Positions 30,684 through 38,110 of a stretch of DNA of 64,000 bases are shown in pieces (position 1 is the stretch's first letter; each line of letters starts with the position of its first letter). The stretch is from Salsipaludibacter sp963735045 (GTDB lineage Bacteria; Actinomycetota; Nitriliruptoria; Nitriliruptorales; Nitriliruptoraceae), in contig CAVTIZ010000001.1 in assembly GCA_963735045.1 (NCBI GenBank), forward strand, positions 124,001 to 188,000. Reading direction: 5' to 3'. The notes under the pieces were generated by a model. It did no database searches. It had not been told where the DNA came from and was given only the letters and a program-made list of their open reading frames with translations. Both the position numbers and the translations under genes were made by a program.

Positions 30684-31046
30684 TCAGGTGGTGATGTCGG
30701 GGTGGGGCAGTTCGACGTGGGCCAGCCGGCTGGCGTACTCCAACTGGAATCCCAGCGGCTCGTCGTGGTCGCGTTCGAACATCGCGATGAACAGCGTCAG
30801 GGTCAGGAACGGGTGGGCGCCCCGTTCGAACAGGGCCACGTAGTCGTGTTCGACCAGCGCCCGGCGTTCGTCGTCGTCGAGGGCCAGCCAGGTGCTTGCC
30901 TCGTCCTCGTGGGCCGACAGGATGCGATTGGCGAGGTTGTCCTCCCACCACGCCACCAACTCCGCCGGCTCCTCGCGGTAGCGCTCGGTGAGCTCGGGGT
31001 CGCGGTCGACGGTGAACAGGAACTTGTTCAGCAGGTACGTGCTCAT
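30684..31046 (-). CDS. Aromatic ring-opening dioxygenase alpha subunit (LigA-like)
   Basis: 120 residues, all helical, matching the small alpha subunit of protocatechuate 4,5-dioxygenase (LigA): YLLNKFLFTVDRDPEL at the N-terminus and LVEHDYVALFERGAHPF in the middle. The alpha subunit covers the active site of LigB. Its ATG at 31046 overlaps the LigB stop (ATGA), so the two subunits are made together. Last gene of the minus-strand catabolic operon. Confidence 0.9.
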   Translation of the reverse strand: MSTYLLNKFLFTVDRDPELTERYREEPAELVAWWEDNLANRILSAHEDEASTWLALDDDERRALVEHDYVALFERGAHPFLTLTLFIAMFERDHDEPLGFQLEYASRLAHVELPHPDITT

Positions 31047-31945
31047 GCCGGCGCCCCCTCCGCGTGGCTGCGGGTCGGCGCCCCGTCCGGCGGTCCCCCG
31101 GGGTACCAGGTGAAGTAGGCCTCCATGGTGTGGAACAGGTCGAGGTGGTCGACGTAGTCGGCGGGGACGTCGTCACCGGCCGCGCCCATCATCAGCATGA
31201 AGTCCATGAACCCGTGCGTGGCGTTGCCGGGCTCCCACAGGTTGTCCAGGGTCACGCCGTCGAGGCAGGCCCGGGTGTCGCAGGTGGCGATCCACTCGAC
31301 GGCACGACGGTCGAACTCGGGGTCGGGTCCGGTGGGGCCGAACTGGCGTGGCCCGCCCAGCTCCAACGACAGGTGCCCGGTGCCGATGATCGCCACGCGC
31401 AGGTCGGACTCCCAGGACTCGACCAGCGCGCGGATGGCGCGGCCGAGCTCGACGAACCGCTGCGGGCGTGGCAGCGGTGGGGCGAAGATGTTGGTGTAGA
31501 TCGGGACGATCGGCAGGTCGGCCTCGGGCCGCAGGGTGATGATCGGACAGGTGATGCTGTGGTCGATGCGCAACTCGTTGCTGAACGCCAGGTCGAACCC
31601 GGCGTCGATCCCGTCGCGCAGGATGTGGGCCGACAGGTCGGTGTTGCCGGCCAGCGTCATCCGTGGCAACCCGAACTCGCGTTCCTCGTTGTGCCAGTTC
31701 GCGTCGTAGAACGGGGCCTTGCCGACCAGGAACTGCGGCATGTTGTCCAGCCACAACTGGTGGAAGTGGTCGCTGCCGACCATCACCAGGACGTCGGGGG
31801 CCGCGGCCGTCAGCGTGGCGCGGAACCGGGTGATCTTGTCGACCCACTCGTCGGCGAACGGGGGTCGATCGGCGCCCGTGGCGGTCGAGGCCCGGTAGTA
31901 GAACGGGTGGTGCGTCGAGGCGACGACGGCGACGACCTGGGCCAT
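31043..31945 (-). CDS. Extradiol ring-cleavage dioxygenase beta subunit (LigB family)
   Basis: 300 residues from the ATG at 31945, which follows AGGAGC. Class III extradiol dioxygenase: early iron-ligand histidines in ASTHHPF (12-13), VGSDHFHQLWLD near 75, a conserved IIGTGHLSLEL near 200. With LigA it should cleave a catechol next to a carboxylate or similar side group, such as protocatechuate or gallate at the 4,5-bond. Upstream partner genes are a citryl-CoA-lyase-like and a CoA-transferase gene, not the usual LigC/LigI set, so the substrate is open. Confidence 0.9.
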   Translation of the reverse strand: MAQVVAVVASTHHPFYYRASTATGADRPPFADEWVDKITRFRATLTAAAPDVLVMVGSDHFHQLWLDNMPQFLVGKAPFYDANWHNEEREFGLPRMTLAGNTDLSAHILRDGIDAGFDLAFSNELRIDHSITCPIITLRPEADLPIVPIYTNIFAPPLPRPQRFVELGRAIRALVESWESDLRVAIIGTGHLSLELGGPRQFGPTGPDPEFDRRAVEWIATCDTRACLDGVTLDNLWEPGNATHGFMDFMLMMGAAGDDVPADYVDHLDLFHTMEAYFTWYPGGPPDGAPTRSHAEGAPA

Positions 31946-32003
31946 GTGCAGCTCCTGTCTGGTGGGGTTGACCGGGACGATGGGCGGCCGGCGGCCGGCG
32001 GGG

Positions 32004-32792
32004 TCAGTCGGTGGGGTCGACGTAGTCGGTGCGTCCGTGGATCGCCAGGTACATGTCGTTGGCGATCGGGTGGTCCTGTTCCTCGGCGATCTGGCCCAGG
32101 ACCCCGGCGGTTCGGGCCAGCAGGGCCGCCCCACGCAACAACTGGCGGGGGAAGCCCGCGTCGACCAGGGCGGCGCCACCCACGCCCGCACCGTTCAGCG
32201 GCAGGGTCCGGCCGATGATGTCGCCGTGGACACGACCGATCGCCGCGAACAGTTCCATGCACGGCCCGAACAGGTCCTCCTCGCGGGCGATCGTGGCCAA
32301 CCGTTCGACCCGGGGGTCGTGGTCGTGGGTGGGGTGGCCCAGGCCCGGGATGATGCGCTTGTCGGCCCGCGCCGAGGTCACCACGTCGCGGGCCACCTCG
32401 TCCCAGCCGGCCACGTCGGTCGGGACCTCGTCGAGGTCGTCCACGACGGTCGCCAGGAACTGGCCACAGTCCTCGGTCACCCCCAGGTAGCGCGAGCCGC
32501 CACCCAGGATCCCCGCCGCCACCGCGCCCTGCAACGAGTCGGGCGCGCTCAGCCAGGTGAGGCGGGCCGCGATGGCCGTGGGCACGAAGCCGTGGTCGGC
32601 CAGGCTGGCGAGCACGGCCTCGAACACGCGTACCTGGCCGGACTCGGGGCGACGGCGCAGCACCAGCCACAACGCCAGTTCCCCGAAGCCGACCTCGCCC
32701 ATCACGTCGTCGGCCAGGTCCCTGCCCAACAACGTGATGCTGGTCGCGTCGGAGGTCCCGAGCGAGGTCCGGAAACCCGGTTGGTCATCCAT
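32004..32792 (-). CDS. Citryl-CoA lyase-like protein (citrate synthase fold)
   Basis: 262 residues from the ATG at 32792, overlapping the CoA-transferase stop by 8 nt. It matches the short citrate-synthase-like group annotated as citryl-CoA lyase: GLGHPTHDHDPRVERL carries the first conserved histidine, and LVDAGFPRQLLRGAALLART follows. Two typical citrate synthase active-site features are not seen: the H-G-G loop reads ILGGGSRYLG, and the PNVD aspartate region reads PLNGAG. So the substrate may be another CoA thioester cleaved by a retro-aldol step. Placement between a CoA transferase and LigAB suggests it cleaves a ring-fission product. Confidence 0.82.
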   Translation of the reverse strand: MDDQPGFRTSLGTSDATSITLLGRDLADDVMGEVGFGELALWLVLRRRPESGQVRVFEAVLASLADHGFVPTAIAARLTWLSAPDSLQGAVAAGILGGGSRYLGVTEDCGQFLATVVDDLDEVPTDVAGWDEVARDVVTSARADKRIIPGLGHPTHDHDPRVERLATIAREEDLFGPCMELFAAIGRVHGDIIGRTLPLNGAGVGGAALVDAGFPRQLLRGAALLARTAGVLGQIAEEQDHPIANDMYLAIHGRTDYVDPTD

Positions 32793-34005
32793 GTCGGGGC
32801 TCCCGGTCGTGGGGGTCGTCGTCGGCCAGCCAGGCGCGGACCTCGTCGCCGTGCTCGTCCAGGTCGGGCGGTCGCCGGTCGTAGCGGGCGGGCGTCGCCG
32901 ACAGTCCGATGGGGTTGCGAACGCTGGGGACCCGGTCGCCGTCCGGGCCCACCTCCACCACCGGGTCCAGCCCCAGCTCCCGGGCGAACGCCACGCCCTC
33001 GGGGACCGTCCAGACCGGTCCGCCCGGCAGCCCGACCTCGCGGAAGCGCGCGAACCACTCGTCGGTCGTGTGTGCGGCCAGGGCCTCCTCCAGCACCGGC
33101 TGGAGGTCGTCGCGGTGCTCGGTGCGCAGGTCGCTGGAGGCGAAGCGCGGGTCGTCGGTGAGGTCGTCGAGCCCGAGCACGTCGCACAGCAGTCGGAACT
33201 GGCCGTCGTTGCCGGCGATCACGATGATGTCGCCGTCGGCGGTCGGCAACGGCTGGTACGGGAACAGGCTGGGATGGGCGTTGCCCATCCGTGTGGGGGT
33301 GACGTCGCCGGCCACCGCCGCGCTGGACTGGTTGACCAACCCGGACAACGCGGACGACAACAGGTTGACCTCGACGTGCTGGCCCGCGCCGCCGGCGTCG
33401 CGGTGGTGCAGGGCCGACAGGATGCCGATGACCGCGTGCATGCCGGTCATCACGTCGAAGACCGAGATCCCGGCGCGGTAGGGCGGCCCGTCGGCGGACC
33501 CGGTCAGGCTCATCAGGCCGGACATCCCCTGCACCATCAGGTCGTAGCCCGGCATCGACGCCCCACCGGCGGTGCCGAAGCCCGTGATGGAGGCGTACAC
33601 GATCCCCGGGTTGGACGGCGACACGTCGTCGTAGCCGAGCCCGAACCGTGCCATCCCACCCGGCTTCATGTTCTCGATCAGGATGTCGGCGCGATCGGCC
33701 AGCGCCCGCGCGGTCGCGAGGTCCACGTCGTCCTTGAGGTTGAGCGCGATCGAGCGCTTGTTGCGGTTGATGCCCAACCAGTAGGTCGACTCGTCGCCCC
33801 GCACCGGCGGCTTCCACGACCGCGTGTCGTCACCCCGCGGGCCCTCCACCTTGATGACCTCGGCGCCCAGGTCGGCCAGCAGCATGGTGGCGTAGGGACC
33901 GGCCAGGATGCGCGAGAAGTCAGCCACGACCAGGCCGGCGAGGGGGCCACCCGCGCCGTCGGTACCCGGTCGAGCGGGGGAATCTGTCGTGTCTGATCGG
34001 GCCAC
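32785..34005 (-). CDS. Family III CoA transferase (CaiB/BaiF)
   Basis: 406 residues from the GTG at 34005, preceded by TGGAGC; an ATG at 34044 is less likely as it lies inside the operator-like repeat. Family motifs: LVVADFSRILAGPYATMLLA, LGAEVIKVE, and the catalytic Asp of family III enzymes in MPGYDLMVQGMSGLMSLTG. It moves CoA between an acyl-CoA and a carboxylic acid. In this operon (CoA transferase, lyase, LigB, LigA) it would activate the diacid or triacid formed by ring cleavage. The precise acid is not predictable. Confidence 0.92.
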   Translation of the reverse strand: MARSDTTDSPARPGTDGAGGPLAGLVVADFSRILAGPYATMLLADLGAEVIKVEGPRGDDTRSWKPPVRGDESTYWLGINRNKRSIALNLKDDVDLATARALADRADILIENMKPGGMARFGLGYDDVSPSNPGIVYASITGFGTAGGASMPGYDLMVQGMSGLMSLTGSADGPPYRAGISVFDVMTGMHAVIGILSALHHRDAGGAGQHVEVNLLSSALSGLVNQSSAAVAGDVTPTRMGNAHPSLFPYQPLPTADGDIIVIAGNDGQFRLLCDVLGLDDLTDDPRFASSDLRTEHRDDLQPVLEEALAAHTTDEWFARFREVGLPGGPVWTVPEGVAFARELGLDPVVEVGPDGDRVPSVRNPIGLSATPARYDRRPPDLDEHGDEVRAWLADDDPHDREPRHG

Positions 34006-34026
34006 CGAGGCTCCATTGACCGTATG

Positions 34027-34042
34027 GCGGACAGGTGTCCGC
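34027..34042. promoter_or_regulatory. Operator-like palindrome GCGGACA-GG-TGTCCGC
   Basis: A perfect 7-bp inverted repeat GCGGACA/TGTCCGC with a 2-bp centre lies 22 bases upstream of the CoA-transferase start and 62 bases downstream of the IclR stop. The same TGTCCGC half-site occurs twice, 20 bases apart, before the amidohydrolase gene at 35484. This is a good candidate binding site for the IclR regulator encoded between them. Confidence 0.7.
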
Positions 34043-34103
34043 AAGCATGGCGATCCGTGCGTGCCGTGTCAAGCCCCCACCCGACACCCCGGGGGCGGCG
34101 ACG

Positions 34104-34907
34104 TCAGCCGACGGCGGACACGTGCGGCACGGCACCGTGGCGTGCGATGTCGCCACTGATGGCCGCGGCTGCCGACAGCAGCCGCGGGAGGTGCGTGTCG
34201 ACCAGCACGTCCAGCGAGGTCTCGGCCGCGTGGACGGTCACGTTCATGGCCGCCACGACGGTGCCGTCACCGTCGCGCAGCGGGGTCGCGATCGAACGGA
34301 TGCCGGCGGCCAGGTCCTCGTCGGCCACCGCCCAGCCCCGGGCACGGACCTCACGCAGCACGGCGTCGCGTTCGGCGACGTCGGGCTGCCAGCGTGGCGG
34401 GATGCCCGACCGGCTGGGTTCGGCGAGCACCTCGTCGAGCTCGCCGGGGTCCAGTGCGGCCAGCAGGACCTTGCCCAGGGAGGTCTGCAACGCGGGGAAG
34501 CGAGTCCCGATGGACACCGCGAAGGTGATGATCTTGGGCACCGCCACACGCGCCACGTAGACGATGTCGGACCCGTCGAGCTGCGCGATCGACGACGATT
34601 CGTGGGTCTGGCCCACCAGGTCGTTCATGTGGGGTCGCGCGATGTCCCACAGCCCCTGGGCATGGACGTAGGCCATCCCGAGCTCGAGCACGCGGGGTGT
34701 CAGGGAGAACACCCCGTCGTCACTGCGGACGTAGCCCAACTCCTCGAGGGTCAGCAGGATCCGTCGTGCCGTCGGGCGGGCGAGGTCGGTGGCGGCGGCC
34801 ACGTCGCTCAGCGACATCGCCGGTCGCTGTGCCGAGAAGCTGGCCACCACGTCCAGCCCGCGCGCGATCGACTCGACGAAGTCCCTGCCCGTGCCTCGTG
34901 TGGACAT
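34104..34907 (-). CDS. IclR-family transcriptional regulator
   Basis: 267 residues from an ATG preceded by GGAGG. N-terminal winged helix (SLSDVAAATDLARPTARRIL) and the C-terminal effector domain (SSSIAQLDGSDIVYVARV, TSLGKVLLAALDPGEL, WAVADEDLAAGIRSIATPLRD). The sequence resembles PcaR/PobR/PcaU-type members, which control aromatic-acid catabolism in response to intermediates such as protocatechuate or beta-ketoadipate. It sits between the CoA-transferase operon and DoxX, and is flanked by TGTCCGC elements. Autoregulation is possible. Confidence 0.92.
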   Translation of the reverse strand: MSTRGTGRDFVESIARGLDVVASFSAQRPAMSLSDVAAATDLARPTARRILLTLEELGYVRSDDGVFSLTPRVLELGMAYVHAQGLWDIARPHMNDLVGQTHESSSIAQLDGSDIVYVARVAVPKIITFAVSIGTRFPALQTSLGKVLLAALDPGELDEVLAEPSRSGIPPRWQPDVAERDAVLREVRARGWAVADEDLAAGIRSIATPLRDGDGTVVAAMNVTVHAAETSLDVLVDTHLPRLLSAAAAISGDIARHGAVPHVSAVG

Positions 34908-34956
34908 GTCGCCTCCGGTGACGTGCCGAGCCTAGGTGGTGGTGTGCACGGGTCGG

Positions 34957-35343
34957 TCAGTCGTCGTCGCCGGGTCGGCGCCCGGCGGACGCCGCAGCGA
35001 CGACCAGCCCGCCCACCAGGCCGACGTTCTTCCAGAACTGGATGCGGTTGCCACGCCGGGTTCCCGGATCGTCGTCACGCCAGTAGGCATGCGCCGACAG
35101 GGTGGTCGGCACCATCAGCGCCGCGACCCCCGCCGATGTCGCCCGGGGCGCGATGCCGGCGACCAGCATCGCGCCACCGGCGACCATGCCGGCGCCGTTG
35201 GCCCGCACCGCGAGTTCGGGGAGCGGCACCCCGAACTCGCGTGCCAGGTCCACGCGCCCAGCCGGGTCCCGGGCGGCATCCAGGCCCAGCACCACGAAGG
35301 GTGCCGCCACCAGCGCTCGTCCCACCACGTCGCGGACTCCCAT
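34957..35343 (-). CDS. DoxX-family small membrane protein
   Basis: 128 residues from the ATG at 35343, preceded by GGGAGG; the 149-residue frame has an unlikely longer start. Four hydrophobic stretches and the typical C-terminal FWKNVGLVGGLVVAAAS of DoxX. The family lies in quinone- or thiosulfate-linked and stress-related settings with unclear function. It lies upstream of the IclR gene on the same strand with a 49-base gap and may share its transcript. Confidence 0.85.
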   Translation of the reverse strand: MGVRDVVGRALVAAPFVVLGLDAARDPAGRVDLAREFGVPLPELAVRANGAGMVAGGAMLVAGIAPRATSAGVAALMVPTTLSAHAYWRDDDPGTRRGNRIQFWKNVGLVGGLVVAAASAGRRPGDDD

Positions 35344-35418
35344 GTCGCCTCCCGGTCGTAGCCGACCCTGTTTCGCCGAAGGGGTTGACAACCCCCTGTC
35401 CGTCACGAAGACTACGCC

Positions 35419-35451
35419 TGTCCGCAGAGCGGATCAATGTCCGCTCAGCGG
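35419..35451. promoter_or_regulatory. Three-part IclR-type operator before the amidohydrolase gene
   Basis: TGTCCGC occurs at 35419-35425 and again at 35439-35445, exactly 20 bp apart. The first forms a palindrome with the next half (TCCGC-AGA-GCGGA, 35421-35433), and the second forms CCGCT-C-AGCGG (35441-35451). A palindrome plus direct repeat is the arrangement described for PcaU/PobR-type IclR operators. It lies in the divergent gap between doxX and the amidohydrolase and shares its half-site with the element at 34027. Confidence 0.68.
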
Positions 35452-35483
35452 CGACGCCACGACCGAGACCCGAGGAGCCACCG

Positions 35484-36980
35484 ATGGCCGACGACCACGC
35501 CCCGATCGATCCCGACGACGACCGCCCGATCGTCCTGCGAGGCGGCATCGTGCTCACGATGGACGACGACCTCGGGGAACTCCACGGCGCCGACGTGCTG
35601 GTCGTGGGGACCACCATCGCCGCTGTCGGCACGGACCTGGAGGTCCCCGACGGCGCCCGTGAGATCGATGCCACGGGCGGCATCGTGATGCCGGGGATGG
35701 TCGACACCCATCGCCACATGTGGCAGACCGCGATGCGCGGGTACGGCTCGGACTGGTCCCTGACCCAGTACTTCGTGTTCTACTACCTCAGCCACGGCAG
35801 CATCTGGCGACCCCAGGACATCTACGCGGGCAACCTGCTGTCGGCGATCGAGTCGCTGGACGCCGGGGTCACCACGACCGTGGACTGGAGCCACGGCCTG
35901 CAGACCGTCGACCACGCCGAGGCGGCCGCCGACGCCCTTCGCGCGGTCCCCGGCCGATTCGTGTTGGCCTACGGCAACATCCAGGACCAGCCGGCCAACT
36001 GGGTGCCGAGCCAGCCGGTCCGGGACTTCCTCGAGCGCAACCGCGCCTCCCGGGACGCGCTGTTGCAGGTGCAGCTGGCCTTCGACGTGACGGGCGACCC
36101 CGAGTTCCCGGAGAAGCCGGCCTTCGAGGCGGCCCGCGAGCTGGGGATGCCCGTGACCACCCACGCCGGTGTCTGGGGGGCGACCAACGACGACTCGATC
36201 CGCCTGATGTCCGAGCACGGGTTCATGACCGACGACGTCACCTACGTCCACGCGGCGACCCTGGGTGCCGACAGCTACAACCGCATCGCGGCCTCGGGGG
36301 CGCACGTCTCGGTGTCGACCGAATCCGAACAGAATGCCGGGCAGGGCTACCCCCCGACCTGGCAACTGCGCAAGCACCAGATCCCGGTGTCGCTGTCCAT
36401 GGACACCTCGGTGTGGTGGTCGGCCGATGCGTTCGCGTCGATGCGGGCCACGATGAGCGCCGACCGATCCCGCGAGCACATGGCCGCGCACGCCCACGAC
36501 GAGACGATCGTGCACCACCAGTTGCGCGCCGCCGACGTCGTCCGGTGGGCGACCATGGGTGGCGCCGAGAGCCTCCGGATGGACGGCCTGGTCGGGTCAC
36601 TGACCCCGGGCAAGCAGGCCGACGTCGTGCTGGTCAAGAACGACCGCGACCCGGCCATGTTCCCGATCCTGCACCCGGCCGGGCACGTCGTGTTCCAGGC
36701 CGGTCGCGGCGACGTGCACACCGTGCTGGTCGACGGCCGCATCGTCAAGCACGACCACCAGCTGGTCGGACTCGACCTCGACAAGGCCAGGCGGGTCGTC
36801 GGCGAGACCGTCGACTTCCTGCGTGCGGAGATGGGCGAGGAGGAGTGGGAGGCCGGGATGACCCCCGACCTGCCCGAGGAGGTCGTGTTCAACAACCCCT
36901 ACCAGTACACCGACTGGAAGGGCGGCCGCGCCGTCGTCGAGGCCCGCGACCTCGACCCCACCGAGATCGACACCGACTGA
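35484..36980 (+). CDS. Amidohydrolase of the AtzA/SsnA (cytosine deaminase-like) family
   Basis: 498 residues from the ATG at 35484, preceded by GAGGAG; the very long frame upstream is a readthrough on the anti-sense side of iclR. Metal-binding HxH is DTHRHMW (His76, His78), the third His is THAG (His227), and the catalytic Asp307 is in SMDTSVWW. This set and KQADVVLVKNDRD at the C-terminus identify the subgroup that hydrolyses or deaminates N-heterocyclic and related substrates. The operator in front links it to the LigAB/CoA-transferase operon. The substrate is unknown. It may feed an N-heteroaromatic into ring cleavage. Confidence 0.9.
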   Translation: MADDHAPIDPDDDRPIVLRGGIVLTMDDDLGELHGADVLVVGTTIAAVGTDLEVPDGAREIDATGGIVMPGMVDTHRHMWQTAMRGYGSDWSLTQYFVFYYLSHGSIWRPQDIYAGNLLSAIESLDAGVTTTVDWSHGLQTVDHAEAAADALRAVPGRFVLAYGNIQDQPANWVPSQPVRDFLERNRASRDALLQVQLAFDVTGDPEFPEKPAFEAARELGMPVTTHAGVWGATNDDSIRLMSEHGFMTDDVTYVHAATLGADSYNRIAASGAHVSVSTESEQNAGQGYPPTWQLRKHQIPVSLSMDTSVWWSADAFASMRATMSADRSREHMAAHAHDETIVHHQLRAADVVRWATMGGAESLRMDGLVGSLTPGKQADVVLVKNDRDPAMFPILHPAGHVVFQAGRGDVHTVLVDGRIVKHDHQLVGLDLDKARRVVGETVDFLRAEMGEEEWEAGMTPDLPEEVVFNNPYQYTDWKGGRAVVEARDLDPTEIDTD

Positions 36981-37017
36981 GGCGACGGCGAGCGGGGGTC
37001 GGCCGGGCGGTGGCGGG

Positions 37018-37731
37018 TCAGGACGCCACGTACACGGTGTTGGAGGACTCCCCACCCGTGTAGAAGTTGCGGAACGCGACCTCGTGGGCGTCCCAGGTGT
37101 CGAACGCCTCGCCCAGCACCGCGGTGAACTCGTCGTCGGGCGGGTCGTCGGACCACAGGGCGAACACCCCGCCGACGACCAGGTGGCGACGCAGGGCCGC
37201 CAGGCCGGTCGGGGTGTAGAACGAGGCGTTGCGTGGCGCGAGGTGGTGCCGGGGGGTGTGGTCCACGTCCAGCAGCACGGCGTCGAAGCGCCGTCCCGGC
37301 CGGTCCGGGTCGAAGCCGTCGGTCCCGGCCGACAACGAGAAGAAGTCCCCGTGCACCATCCGGGCCCGCTCGTCGGCCCCCAGGTCGGGCACCTCCGGCA
37401 GCAACCCGTCGGCGTGCCACCCGATCACCGCCTCGACGGCCTCGACCACCAGCAGCGACCGCACGCGCGGATCGTCCAGGACCGCCCCTGCCGTGTAGCC
37501 CAGCCCGAGCCCCCCGACCACCACGTCGAGGTCGTCGCCCGCCACCACGTCGAGGCCGAGCGTCGCCAGGGCCACCTCCCCCGCCGTGAACAGGCTCGAC
37601 ATCAGCCACTCGTCGCCGAGCTTGACCTCGAACACGTCCACCTGCCGCGCCGGCTCCCACCGACGCCGGAGGGTCACGATGCCGTCGGGTGTCTGGTCGC
37701 GTGCCAGTTCCTCGAACAACCGTGCCACCAT
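37018..37731 (-). CDS. Spermidine-synthase-like SAM-dependent protein
   Basis: 237 residues. A Rossmann SAM fold: DVVVGGLGLGYTAGAVL near residue 70 as motif I, and LLVVEAVEAVIGWHA next to it; the later RFDAVLLDVDHTP and SSNTVYVA are as in spermine/spermidine synthase-like proteins. The polyamine-site Asp pair is not obvious, so it may be a methyltransferase-like relative. It follows the sulfur-carrier gene by 42 bases and may be the third gene of the SAM-riboswitch unit. Confidence 0.78.
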   Translation of the reverse strand: MVARLFEELARDQTPDGIVTLRRRWEPARQVDVFEVKLGDEWLMSSLFTAGEVALATLGLDVVAGDDLDVVVGGLGLGYTAGAVLDDPRVRSLLVVEAVEAVIGWHADGLLPEVPDLGADERARMVHGDFFSLSAGTDGFDPDRPGRRFDAVLLDVDHTPRHHLAPRNASFYTPTGLAALRRHLVVGGVFALWSDDPPDDEFTAVLGEAFDTWDAHEVAFRNFYTGGESSNTVYVAS

Positions 37732-37773
37732 GCCCTCCTCGCCATCGGCCGCGACCGTCGGGGGTGGTCGACC

Positions 37774-38046
37774 TCAGCCCCCGGCCACGGCCGGGACGAT
37801 CGACACGGTGTCGGTGTCGCCGACGGTGGTGTCCATGCCGTCCTGGAAGCGCACGTCCTCGTCGCGGACGAACACGTTGACGAACCGGCGTAGGTCACCG
37901 TCGTCGTCGAGGATGCGCTCGCGCAGGCCGGGGTGGGCCGCACCGAGGTTGGCGACGACGGTGCGCAGGTCGCCACCGTCGACGGCGACCTGGGACTCGC
38001 CGTCGGTGTGCTTGCGCAGGGGCGTGGGGATGCGAACGGTGGGCAT
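37774..38046 (-). CDS. ThiS/MoaD-family sulfur-carrier protein (CysO-like)
   Basis: 90 residues, ubiquitin-like beta-grasp fold, ending in the required Gly-Gly (PAVAGG) that becomes a thiocarboxylate. Features: VRIPTPLRKHTDGESQVAV, then RRFVNVFVRDEDVRF. Close relatives are CysO of Mycobacterium (sulfide donor for CysM) and carriers in methionine synthesis. Here it is 64 bases downstream of a threonine synthase under a SAM riboswitch, so it may donate sulfide to an activated homoserine. Gene order supports coupling, not function. Confidence 0.87.
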   Translation of the reverse strand: MPTVRIPTPLRKHTDGESQVAVDGGDLRTVVANLGAAHPGLRERILDDDGDLRRFVNVFVRDEDVRFQDGMDTTVGDTDTVSIVPAVAGG

Positions 38047-38110
38047 GGCGGTGATCCTTCGTGGACGTCGACCGTGACGTCGTGGGCGTTGGGTGGGTCG
38101 GTCGCCGGCG

